Assembly: GCA_031841125.1 (NCBI GenBank)
Contig: CM063111.1
Coordinates: forward strand, 38,700,955-38,764,954
Length of the DNA stretch: 64,000 nt
Source of the DNA: Acanthococcus lagerstroemiae
Taxonomy: Eukaryota; Arthropoda; Insecta; Hemiptera; Eriococcidae
Reading direction: 5' to 3'
Shown: positions 34,975 to 45,300 of the stretch, one piece after another
Position numbering within the stretch: position 1 is the first letter of the stretch
Layout of the letters: each line of letters begins with the position of its first letter
Translations under genes and position numbers: made by a program
Notes under the pieces: model-generated
What the model saw: only the letters and a program-made list of their open reading frames with translations
Databases searched by the model: none
What the model was told of the DNA's origin: nothing

Positions 34975-35445
34975 CCGTGGTTATTTCTAATGCACGAGGG
35001 TCATACACCCAACACAAACACCCAGATATTGTGGGAGTTGGTTGTGTTATTTCCAATAAAGGAGGCTCATTCCAGTTGAGACATCCAATACAAACACCCA
35101 GATATTGTGGGCGTAGGTTGTTATTTCCAACGTACGAGGGTTGTTCATACTGAGACATCTTACACAACACCCAGATATTGTTGCGGGAGCAGGTTGTATT
35201 ATTTCCAATGCACGGAGGGTCATTCTTATTTTGAGACATCCAACACAAATACCCGAAGATGTTGTCGGATTGTCGGAGTAAGTTGTGTTATTTCCAATGC
35301 ACGAGAGTCATTCATACTGAGATATAACCAACAAACACCCAGATATTGTTATGGGAGTAGGTTTTGTTATTTCCACTACATGATAGTCACTCATAGTGAG
35401 ACACTCAACACAACCACCCAGTTATTGTTGTGGATTCGCTATACG
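34975..35445. repeat. ~75-bp minisatellite, six copies
   Basis: GTTATTTCCAATGCACGAGG, CATACTGAGACATCCAACAC and AAACACCCAGATATTGTGGG return in order. TTATTTC anchors lie near 34981, 35046, 35121, 35199, 35288 and 35367 (spacing 65-89). The overlapping open frames on both strands are created by the repeat and are not genes. Confidence 0.8.
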
Positions 35446-36332
35446 CTTTTTAGGCTTAACATACACGCATCTGTCTTGGCTGCGAGCCCTCTGTAATTAC
35501 ACTAAGTCAGACTTAATACTCAGATAAAAGTACGTAATATACTCACATTAATGCAGCTGAATTAGAAACGCAGTCTCCAGGTAAACAGTCGAGATATTAC
35601 CTCACAATGGTTCGCGTTATCCGCGCAGTAAGCCTGCAAAAAAGAAGCAAAAAAACGAAGTAGGTACACTGCTTGTGCTCGACAAAAAGCGAAGAGAAAA
35701 GTGAAGGTGCTCGAGGATTTACTTTCATCTCGCGTATTGCGGCTAGCCGAAAGGCCGAGACTGACATAATTGAATTGAAGTACGAGAATTTTCATTAACG
35801 TAGGTAACACACAATACACGAGCACAGGGCGGCCAGCCAGGCGTTAATGCACACGAGCTGTGCACACTCGACCGCGGTGATTTATTTTTCAGCGAAAATG
35901 TTTCTAAAATAAAGGCTTTCAGCTTGATTACGTTCCTGTAATGCCAGAGTTCGAAAATGAAAATTTCCAAGTCCAAGTCGTCCGACGTGACCGTTCACGA
36001 CCGACGGACTGCGCAAGAAAAAGTTGAAAGTTGCCCGTGAAGGATATTAATTGTTTCCGAGTTAACACATCGCGGACGCGGCGGTGTTTCCGTGTCAGCA
36101 GACGTGATCGAGCTTCAGCATCTGGAAATTGCATTAGCGAGCCAATTTATTTCTATTGTCCGTCTGCTCGACAGGATTGGTCTTGACGAAGTTAAAGAGA
36201 GCGATTTTTTATCCGGCTCACCGCCAGTCGGAGGTACCACGAGATAACCGTGTCGAAATAAACGACTGTATAATCCGGCTCGCCTAGACGGAAACTAGAG
36301 AGGCCAAGGCGCGGCGTTTTTCAAAAGCGAGG
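35446..36332 (+). other. Candidate 5' exon or promoter region
   Basis: Non-repetitive stretch with more CG dinucleotides than its surroundings (especially 35700-36320), ending in CGAGG|GTAAGTAT, a consensus splice donor (GT at 36333). It could be a promoter plus non-coding first exon of a plus-strand host gene. No coding frame is convincing and no downstream exon was found in the window. Confidence 0.3.
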
Positions 36333-36661
36333 GTAAGTATCAAATTTATTCCCTTCGTATACACCTTTTTCAACGAGAAACGCTTTTCGATTAACTTTTC
36401 GACAAAAAAATGACCTACCTTACCTTGGTTACTGGCTTCGCATGTCTACTTCAGAGCCCCAGTACACCTGACACCTCTTCCCCCAAACTGTATTACAGTT
36501 TTGCATTGATCGACATTGACAGTATGCGCGTTTTCGGCGGTTATCGAATTTGAACATACGAACGAGAAATCGAAAAAACAGCACGAAGACTAATTTTAGA
36601 AATAAATACCTGAACACCATTTTTACTTCACTTCAGTTCGGAAACTGATATACAGGAAGGA

Positions 36662-36931
36662 TAATGGTGGCATCCCTCCCATCCACGTAAGAAGAAAATG
36701 CAAACCGAAAATACTTCAACGGTAGGTGCCCAGTGAGACGGTGTTACAGAATGTCAAGTAAGCTTTCAAGTGTCTTAAAAAGGCCAGTCAAGTCTCTCAC
36801 CTGGGAGGTACTTCAGTAAAGTAGAAAATGTAGGAAAGTGCCCTCCAGCCCCGTGGTCATGAGGGAACAAGCTGGGGTTGAGCCCCCTCGAAACGTATCT
36901 TGAGCCCTTCTAGGCAAAGATGCCACCATTA
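36662..36931. mobile_element. Small MITE (270 bp)
   Basis: TAATGGTGGCATC at 36662-36674 is the exact complement of the right end GATGCCACCATTA at 36919-36931. The interior is non-coding. No second copy was seen here. Confidence 0.6.
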
Positions 36932-37293
36932 AAAAAAAACAAAAAAACATCATTACGCAGAACGAGGAAGAAAGAAGAGACGAAGAGAATTAATATCACA
37001 GAAACATTTTAAAATTTAGAACAAAAACTTGGTCAACTAATTTGGGACTCTTGGATTGGGAATGGGATTTTCATGCAATGGCCCCAGTACACTCTCGCTA
37101 AGATACCCGAGCCCGTTCAGACGAGGCGAGATACCGGAGACCCGAGACCCGAGCACCCGCGTACCCTCACGATACATTATTGAAATAATATATAACTACG
37201 TCCCGCAGAGAATTCGTTATTTTTATTCACGAAATTTTGCCAGGGGAGGCTCCGGCAAGCGCTAGGTGGTGCTGGACCTCTTTGGCTAGGGGC

Positions 37294-37739
37294 CAGTGAT
37301 ACCGATTATTAATCGATTAAATCAAATAATCGATTATTTGCCACGATTAAATATATTTATTTAATCGATTGTGAATGCTGATTAATCGTAATCGATTATT
37401 TATCTTGTCAAAATAATCGATTTTTCCCCGTTATGTGATAAGGTGATGAAACGTGGTAAGATTGGACATCCGAATACAACGGATTCATTCATTCATTTTA
37501 GATTTCAAGATTTTATTATAGATGTGTACTATAAAAAAAACTTCTCATAATGCTCTGAACTCGCTACAAGCTACCACTACATATTTCATTTACCAATTTT
37601 TACTAATAAAAAAAAGGTAAAAAAATCGATTCATCAAAATAATCGATTATTTGTAGTCGATTTTTTCATTGATCGATTTTTTTGAAAACAATTGGTCGAT
37701 TACGATTAATCGGTTATTTTTTAATAATCGGCATCACTG
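37294..37739. mobile_element. ATCGATTA-rich MITE (446 bp), hAT-like ends
   Basis: CAGTGATACCGATTATTAA at the left and the complement of CAGTGATGCCGATTATTAA at the right. Both halves are packed with AATCGATTA words, so the element can fold on itself at many points. CAGTGR-type ends recall hAT elements, but the flanks (CTAGGGGC and TTCCGCAG) do not form a target duplication. Confidence 0.75.
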
Positions 37740-37980
37740 TTCCGCAGAGCACGTTGCGCTCCATATTTTTTGGCGCGCTCATTTTTTGGACGCTACGTTC
37801 GCTGGACGAAGACATTCTCATGTCGGCGCAGTCTGCAAAGCAGACATGAAAATGCTCTCCCGTGGTAGCAGACTCATCTGCAAGATGATAAACTAGCAGA
37901 GCGTAGTGCTCGCAGGCTGGCATAAGGAATGTGATGCTCTCATGGGAATACAGGTCTCGCAGGCGAATGAAGGGCTGAAT

Positions 37981-38117
37981 CAGTCAGTCCAGTCAGTCAG
38001 TCAGTCCAGTCAGTCAGTCCAGTCAGTCAGTCCAGTCAGTCAGTCCAGTCAGTCAGTCCAGTCAGTCAGTCCAGTCAGTCAGTCCAGTCAGTCAGTCCAG
38101 TCAGTCAGTCCAGTCAG
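37981..38117. repeat. 13-bp minisatellite (AGTCAGTCAGTCC)n
   Basis: About ten copies of a 13-base unit made of AGTC words. It is open in one frame as Ser-Val-Gln-Ser-like residues, which is a by-product. Confidence 0.9.
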
Positions 38118-38280
38118 GTCAGTCACCGGCTCCCCATCAACGCAGGGTCCCATCCAGTCAGATCCATCAAGCAATCTCTATTCCCTATTCTAAAAATATC
38201 GCCAGCCGCGCCCAGTCCACGTCCTATCCGTGCAGTCAGCTCTTCAGTCTGTTCAGATCCAAATAGTCCGACGCCCACTC

Positions 38281-39275
38281 CGGGAAAAACGCACGTGCGT
38301 TGCCTATCTAATAATCCAAAAATTAAGGGGCAGATCAGTACTTAAGAATAATTGTTCTAATATAAAATTCCAAGTTTTAGACATACCGACATAATAAAAC
38401 ATAATAAAATCCGCCGCCCCGCCACGCCCGCCTCCGGGGGAAAAAAAACGCACTGCGGGTTGCCTATCTAAAAATCCGAAAAATTGCAGGGCAGATCAGC
38501 TACTTTCAAGTACAATAATTCTTTTCTAAGAAAATCTCTCTTTTCCCATATACTAAAAAAGTAAAATCCCGCCGCCACCCGCCCCGCCGCCGACCGCCAC
38601 CCCTCCGGGGAAAAAAACGCACTGCGGGTTGCCTATCTAAAAATCCGAAAAATTGAGGGGCAGATCAGCTACTTTCAAGACATAATCTGTTCTAATATAA
38701 AAGATCTCCAAGTTTTAAGACATAACCGACCCGCCGCCGCCGCACGCAACTCGGGGAAACATAAAACGCACTGGGGATGCCTATTAACAAATCTCAAAAA
38801 TCGAAGGGGCAGTTGCCTACTTTCAGGACCATTAATCGTATCAATTATTAAAGATCTCAAGGGGTTTTTAAGATCATAACGATATAAGACATTAAGAAAA
38901 GCCGCAGCACGCCTCCGCGGGAAAAAACGCATGCGGTGCATATCAAACATTCCGAAAAAATTGTCACTGCAGATCAGTACTTTCAAAACATAACTGATCA
39001 TAATAAAAATCCAGTTAACATACATACATCTCTCTTCTTTATAACAAAAAGTAATCGCGCCGCAACGCCGCGCACCGCGCCGCACGCCGCCCCGCTCCGC
39101 GGAAAAACATGCGGTGCTATCTAAATCCGAAAAATGCAGGGCATCACTATTCAGAAATATCTGTTAATAAGTCTCCAAGTTTAAGCTAACGACATATAAC
39201 TAAACATAAATGAATAATTACACATAATCTTCAAGATAACAAGTCGCGGCAGGTTGCCTACCTGGCCCCTTAATT
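38281..39275 (+). repeat. Degenerate satellite with AAAACGCACTGCGGGTTGCC unit
   Basis: Units of about 150-170 bp begin near 38281, 38436, 38606, 38751, 38912 and 39098. Each has a GCCGCC-rich segment, CCGGGGAAAAAACGCACTG, TTGCCTATCTAAAAATCCG, GGGGCAGATCAG and CATAATCTGTTCTAATA. It grades into the composite GC-rich repeat to its right. Confidence 0.7.
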
Positions 39276-40016
39276 ACTCAATTTTCCAGGGGTAGCTCTT
39301 CAGGAGGGGGTTTATGGTTGTGGAGGAAGCTCCTGAAGGGGGAGGAGAGCCCCTGGAAAACTGCAGGGGCATATCAACTACTTTCAAGGACATAATCTGT
39401 TCTAACATACAAGCTCTCCAGGTTTTAATACATAACTGACATAATGAGACATAAAAAGACATAAAATGACATAATTACTCATAATCTCTAAGATCTCAAG
39501 TCGCTGCGGTTGCCTACCCTGCCCCTTAGTTATTCAATAGAGGTAGCCTACCCTCATGAGGGGGTTCATAGTTGAGGAGGGAGCTCCTGAAGGGGGTAGA
39601 GGGCCCCTGTGGGGGCGTAGGCTGTGGACGGAGATGAAGGCCCTGGGTGGGGCAGGTGTAAGAGGACCTGGTGGAGGAGAAAGTCATAGGGTGAGGGAGG
39701 GGACCTTGAAGAGAAATGGCTATGGTGCGGGAAGGGCTGGTGGTGGGGGTGGGGTCTTGAGGGGGAATGGCGCTCGGGAGAGGGGTGGTCATGGTTGTGA
39801 GAGCTCCTGGGTGGATGGTCAGGGATCTTCAAGGAGGTTGGAGGGCTATAGTGAGGACAGGGGCTCTGATGGGAGATGAAGCCCAAAGGGTAGTGGTGGG
39901 TGAGAGGTCCTCATGGTGGAGGAAATCCTTGGTAGGAGAGGATGGCCATTGAGGAAGGAGGAGGTAGTGCTGTTCCAATATAAAAGATCTCCAAGTCTTA
40001 AGACATAACCGACATA
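39276..40016 (+). repeat. Composite GC-rich / GACATAA repeat, left of copia
   Basis: GACATAAAAAGACATAAAATG words (39440-39475) followed by a G/A-rich minisatellite with a roughly 240-bp period (GATGAAGGCCCTGGG near 39633, GATGAAGCCCAAAGG near 39876), then again a GACATAAC-GACATAATAAG segment where the copia element is inserted. The matching right-hand part resumes at 48788. Confidence 0.7.
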
Positions 40017-40021
40017 ATAAG
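40017..40021. repeat. Copia target-site duplication, left (ATAAG)
   Basis: ATAAG immediately left of the LTR, repeated at 48783-48787. Five bases is the usual Ty1/copia duplication length. Confidence 0.9.
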
Positions 40022-40257
40022 TGTTGAAGCTGAGCTTCTTGTCGTCGTCATTGAACACCAACAATCGTAGAGATGCACGCAGTAATTAAACACAAGTGTA
40101 ACTTCGAAACGTGTAATTGAATAAACGCAATATAACATCGGCGGACCGCTTCCGTACTCGGGATCTAAGCTCAACGTCCTCAGACGAAATACTAACGGAG
40201 CGTCGTACTATCGTAGAGCGCATACCGTATATCGGTAACAGTGTTACCAACTCAACA
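40022..40257 (-). repeat. 3' LTR of copia element (236 bp)
   Basis: Bounded by TGTTGA...TCAACA. Two perfect short palindromes lie close to the ends: GAAGCTGAGCTTC (40026-40038) and GGTAACAGTGTTACC (40234-40248). On the sense strand a GTTATATTGCG TATA-like word occurs mid-LTR. No difference from the other LTR was seen. Confidence 0.95.
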
Positions 40258-40270
40258 CTCCCTCCCGGGA
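40258..40270 (-). promoter_or_regulatory. Polypurine tract
   Basis: The sense strand reads TCCCGGGAGGGAG directly before the 3' LTR. This G/A-rich stretch is where plus-strand DNA synthesis of LTR elements is primed. Confidence 0.7.
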
Positions 40271-40796
40271 TGTGATCTACGTACCAAATTTGGTTTTAAC
40301 TAAATTATATTATTAGTTGAGCAGCTGAGATTAAACTCAAAATTTCAACTTCGGAAAATAAAATTTCTTTTTCTTTTCGGAACCAAAACTAAATCAAAAC
40401 TTCGGAATTTGATTCTAACAACGGTAGCGGACAGCGGTCGACCTATCGGAAACATTCACAACGGAATCTTATTTACAACGAAAAATTCTTTCGAAATCAA
40501 AATTTCCTTTTCGGGTTCAATAGCTAAACATTCGTGACAACTTAAACTTACGAACTAAAAATTAGTACTTTCGAAAATTAAACATAACGACTGTTTTTTT
40601 ATCACAGCATCGGACGGTAGGCAGGAACATAGAGCGAGGCACAGTTTAACGACGAGTTTAACGAGAGTCACCTCGAGGCAGCGGGTATTTCGGAGTAAAC
40701 TCAAAATCTACTCTTCGAGTTATTCTGAAAACATATTTCAAATTAGTACATCGGAAATCATCGGATTTTACTTCGGATCAATAAACTAGAAGCTAG
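40271..40796 (-). other. Copia 3' untranslated region
   Basis: About 525 bases between the RNase H stop and the polypurine tract. No frame. Rich in TTCGGAA words as written, like the leader. Confidence 0.7.
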
Positions 40797-42290
40797 CTAA
40801 ACTTCATTCATGATCGCTGCTCTCAACCTCTCATGTGCTTCTATGGTTAAAGGCTTGGTCATGATGTCGGCTAATTGCAGCTTAGTAGTTACCCACTGGA
40901 TCGTAATACGACCTTCTTTTACACATTCTCTTACGTAGTGTTCTTTGACCTCTGTCATATGGCGAAGCTTATTTTGGCCGCTTGTAGAAGCGCACTTTTC
41001 GGCTGCTTGATTGTCACAGTACAGCGTTATCGGGAACAAACTCTCATTTAGGATTCTTCGGAGTGATAAGTCTAAAGAAATAGATTCTTGACATGCATCG
41101 GACATCGCGACATATTCCGCTTGACAGGTCGAAAGAGCTACATACGTTTGCTTAGTAGTACGCCAGGCTATCGTATCCCCAAACAGTTGAATGATGTAAC
41201 CGCAGGTTGAAACGGAACCTTTGCAGTCGGCAAAGCTAGCGTCGGAGTAGGTTACCATGGTCTTGAGTTTCGATTCATATCGGAGTCCTAAATCTTTCGT
41301 TCCATTGAGGTATCGGAAAACTCTCTTTACGTTAGACCAATCTTCTTGCGTCGGATTCACTTGGTGTCTACTCAAAATATTTACGGCGAACAAGATGTCA
41401 GGTCTTGTGGCACTAGCAAGATAAAGCAAACTACCAACCGCCTCCCTGTACGGGACATTTATTTTGGTGTCGGGTCTTAAACATTCGGAATCAATGTCAA
41501 CGGAGCCATTACTTACGGAATCAATTTCTCTCAATCGCCTTTCACGGTTAGTTACTTTGCGAGATTCGGCGGGTGTTCGGTGGCACTTTGCATCGGTAAA
41601 CCCAAAACGCTTTAATACTTTTCTTGCATAGTCCCCTTGAGTGATGTTCATGATACGCTGATCACGATTTCGTTCGATTTTCATACCTAGAAAAGTCTTC
41701 GGTTCTCCGAGATCTGTCATTTTGAATACCTTTCCAAGGCCTGCTTTTATTTCGGACAGTCTGGACTGGCTGTTTGAGGCTATTAACATATCGTCTACAT
41801 AAAGAAGTAGAATTACTACGTCGGACTTGGTTTTAGATGTGAATAGGCAAGGTTCGCGATCATCATTTGTAAGACCTAATTTCAACGCTTCTTCGGTGAA
41901 TTTTAAGTTCCATTTCTTCGGGCTTATTTTCAGGCCATACAAGGCACGCTTCAGACGACAAACTTTGTTGTTTCGGACCTCTGGAGGACAATCATAACCG
42001 TCGGGGAGTTTCATGTAGATTTCTTCGTCTCCCAGTTCTGAGTTCAAGAACGCAGTTGTGACGTCTAATTGAGCGGCGTGTAGGTCGAACTTGTTGATTA
42101 TCGTAAGAACCGCCCTCACAATTGGTAATCGGGATACAGGCGCGTACGTTTCACCCAGCCCATAGACATTTCTGTCTTTGAATCCACGAATCACCAGTCT
42201 CGCTTTAAATTTAGTTTTACCCTCGGTACTCTGTTTGCGCTTAAATACCCATTTGGAATCAATCAGGTTCAGTCTGCTGCCATCAGACAT
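40797..42290 (-). CDS. Copia reverse transcriptase-RNase H
   Basis: 497 codons, uninterrupted. Reverse transcriptase: KWVFKRK (13-19), KARLVIRGF (29-37), TYAPVSR (48-54), QLDVTTAFLNSEL with the first catalytic Asp (74-86), RALYGLKISPKKW (115-127), LLLYVDDMLIA with the YVDD box at 164-167. Connection: YREAVGSLLYLASATRPDI (281-299). RNase H of copia type: TYSDASFADCKGS (347-359), CQAEYVAMSDA (389-399) with Asp/Glu residues in place, CDNQAA (425-430) and LADIMTKPL (473-481). It would copy element RNA into DNA and remove the RNA strand inside virus-like particles. It begins with ATG only 10 bases after the Gag-protease TAA, in a different frame; its frame is closed by TGA at 42315-42317, so expression may need reinitiation. 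The usual start of the RT domain is slightly truncated. Confidence 0.92.
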   Translation of the reverse strand: MSDGSRLNLIDSKWVFKRKQSTEGKTKFKARLVIRGFKDRNVYGLGETYAPVSRLPIVRAVLTIINKFDLHAAQLDVTTAFLNSELGDEEIYMKLPDGYDCPPEVRNNKVCRLKRALYGLKISPKKWNLKFTEEALKLGLTNDDREPCLFTSKTKSDVVILLLYVDDMLIASNSQSRLSEIKAGLGKVFKMTDLGEPKTFLGMKIERNRDQRIMNITQGDYARKVLKRFGFTDAKCHRTPAESRKVTNRERRLREIDSVSNGSVDIDSECLRPDTKINVPYREAVGSLLYLASATRPDILFAVNILSRHQVNPTQEDWSNVKRVFRYLNGTKDLGLRYESKLKTMVTYSDASFADCKGSVSTCGYIIQLFGDTIAWRTTKQTYVALSTCQAEYVAMSDACQESISLDLSLRRILNESLFPITLYCDNQAAEKCASTSGQNKLRHMTEVKEHYVRECVKEGRITIQWVTTKLQLADIMTKPLTIEAHERLRAAIMNEV

Positions 42291-42300
42291 CTTCTCTGGT

Positions 42301-45300
42301 TTATCGACTAGGGTTCAACGGAGTCTGATCGACTTCAAGCTCTTCGAGGATTTCACCGGCGTCCAGATCATCAACGCTTATAATCTTCCGATCTGTAATT
42401 GTCGCTCTAAATTTGTTTTCCAAAGCCTTCAGGGGTTCAATCTTTTCGGAATCAATTTCAACGGTTTCCCCTTCTTGCTTAGCCACGGAGCGAATTTCGT
42501 CCTCTACAGGCACCTTTTCACTGTTGAAGTTTGAAGTAGAAACCTCTCCCTCCGAACCGTTTGAGGTGTGAACTGCAGGATTGGTAACCTCTCCCTCCGT
42601 TCCTGACAACGGTGGAGAATTCCGGATTGTTCGAGGTCTTAGATTGTAGCTTACGTCTGGTTTCACATCACCAGCTTCGGGATCGGTGAACTGTGCGGAG
42701 CAGTGAAATGTTTCAAACTTGTCATCGGAATCCTGCCCTTCTTGACTAATATCGAATTCGATCAGCCATATAGGTTTTTCATACCTGCCTCTTACAATTG
42801 TTTCCCGGGTTACCTTATCAAAGATTTTTAACTCACTATCGTCTAGGTAAATACCTAGGCCTTCGTCAACAAAGCGCCTCAGGGACAGCAGATTATTACT
42901 CAAGTTGCCGGTTGCCAAAACGTTAGATAAAATTAATTTCTTACGCCCATCAGTTTTTGTTATAAGGAATAGATTGCCCTGGCCATCTACTTTAAGATTC
43001 GCTGACGAGTTTTTATTCGCACTTCGGATAAAATCATTTTTACTACGTTTAAAGTCAGACAGAATCATGTGGGATTTGACCAAATGCTCGGTAGCACCGG
43101 TATCGGCTATAAATTTTATAGACTTCAAATTGTCTTCGGGATCTAAATCGCTCAAACGCAAATTTGCAAATGCATCAGTTATTGAATTAGGATTGGTTTT
43201 GCACCTACCTGAATTCTTTTTGTCGTTTTTACCGTTGTCCTTATCGGAGCGATGCTGCGTGTTACCAGACTTTTGACCATTTTTGCCTTTGTTGCCTTTG
43301 GGTTTCTTTCCGTCAAAATTCTTTTTAATACCCTTTTTCACTTTCGGATAGTCTCCACCAGACTTACTATTCTTAACCCCGGACCGTTTATCACTACGAT
43401 TACTATTTTTACGGCCTAATTTATTCTGTCGGATACCGAATTTCGAATTCTTTACGTACCCACGGCCCCTGGCGGGCTTATAGCTTGATCCGCCCTCTCG
43501 CTTCATTTGACGACACTGCTCGGCTGTATGATGAGCCATCTGATGGCACTCATAACATCGCCTCATGCCGCTATCTGCATAACGACATTCTTTGGCAACG
43601 TGCCCTCCTCGCCCGCAGACATAGCAGTTTTGAGTGGATGAAATTGCAGCGGCCGCCATCCCCGGCTTCTTCGGATTCGACGTACTGCTAGTCGCTGACC
43701 TCTCGGACGCTTCATTCTTTAACAGAAGATCTTTCATGTCATCAACAGAATTGTAAGTCCAGAAGGACGAACGAATCATTGCACAATTCTTTGAGACAGC
43801 GTCATAGTACATTTGAATATGTAAGGCATCGGACAATTTTTCTACGTGTTCTAGACTATTTCTACGTAAAATTGCCTCGTCGAAGCGAGCATTGAAAGCC
43901 GCGGCCGATTCTCGTGACGGTTCATACAACAGATTAGAGATTTCTTTGTTTACTGATAGAGTACTAATACTCGTCTCAGATCGTTTGATTAGTTTTATCC
44001 TGTCTAAAAGGAGCATCGGAACAGTTAGACCAATCAATTTGTTATGATAGGATTCTTCGGTCCTGGATAAAATAATATCCCTAGCCAGACTCTTTCGAAT
44101 TTCCATTTCCGCTTCGGTGAAATTTTTCGCAGCTGTCGCCGTAGGGTCAATGCAATCGAGTAGACCTCTAACTCTAAATTCTGAAGTAAGGGAGTCAAGC
44201 CAGTTTTCGATACGAGTCTTCGGGGTCAGCTTATATTCTCTCTTGAGAGGATCTTTGGCGATTAAGCCCTCGATGCCTCTCGTTGGAGCTGGCATTTGAT
44301 TTTGAGTTTGTGTGTTCGAAACACCTTCGGGAACTATCTCCCTCCCTCCGTCGAGAATCGTCCTTGGCTGAGGAGTTAAAATAAGACTATTAATACGCGC
44401 ACCGCTATGACTATCTTCGGGACCAAGTCTTACCTCGTGTCTACGCGGCCTACTAGGCGTTTTCGAACGGCTATGACCATACGACTGAGTCGTTGACCTA
44501 CTTTCGGATCTGGTAGATCGTGACGTTGACGGACGGCTTTCAGTTGACGGGTACTCCCTGGTGGAGTATGAACGGCGTGAACGACTGGCACTGCGAGAGT
44601 CGGTACTTTTTCTCGGACTCCTGTATCGCGATGAGCTTCGGTGCCGGCGCTGTGAAGGATCTCTCCTTCTCGGACTCACGCTTTCGCGTCTAGGTTGCCT
44701 CGGAGTCTGAGTGCTTGACCTCGGAGCTTGTTCGCTCGTTTGAGCATGGACGCTCACATTCGGAGCCTGGTTGCTCATTGTCGGAGCCTGGTTGCTCTCT
44801 GTCGGGGTCTGTTGTGCCGTTCGCTGTTCAAAATTTGAAACTGCCCGTGCGAATTGAGCTGCTACGTCCGCCATTCGGCTAATGCTTTCATCGTGCCGTG
44901 TCATCATTCGGTCTTGTGTGCGCGCTGTCTCCAGCAAGTGTGATACCATCCCGCTTAGCCAAGTACGTGTTTCTTCGGGCAAAAAATCGGAATTGCGGGA
45001 TGTTGTGGTACCTGAGACAGAATTAGTGTGAGCAGGCTGACAAATTTTAGTAAAACGAGAGTTAGATCTAGCTTTGAGCACTCTCCCTCGCAAGGGTGCG
45101 CTCCGGGTTGTGACGGGGTTACCTCTCTGAGCAACTTGGCGGACCCGTCTCAAGTGGAATTGGGACACGAAGTCCTTCTGTCGTGCCTCCAAACGAGCTT
45201 GTAAATTCGTCGACGTTGGGGCGGCTTCGGTCGGAATGACTGTAACAACGGATTCTCCAGAACCTGACGAATCGCTGGATGACAGTGGTTTCTTCGGGCC

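Noticed and set aside
37981..38117. CRISPR-like array
   Set aside because: Regular repeats but no unique spacers; it is a eukaryotic minisatellite.
37906..38193. Ser-Val-Gln repeat frame
   Set aside because: Simply the translation of the 13-bp AGTC minisatellite.
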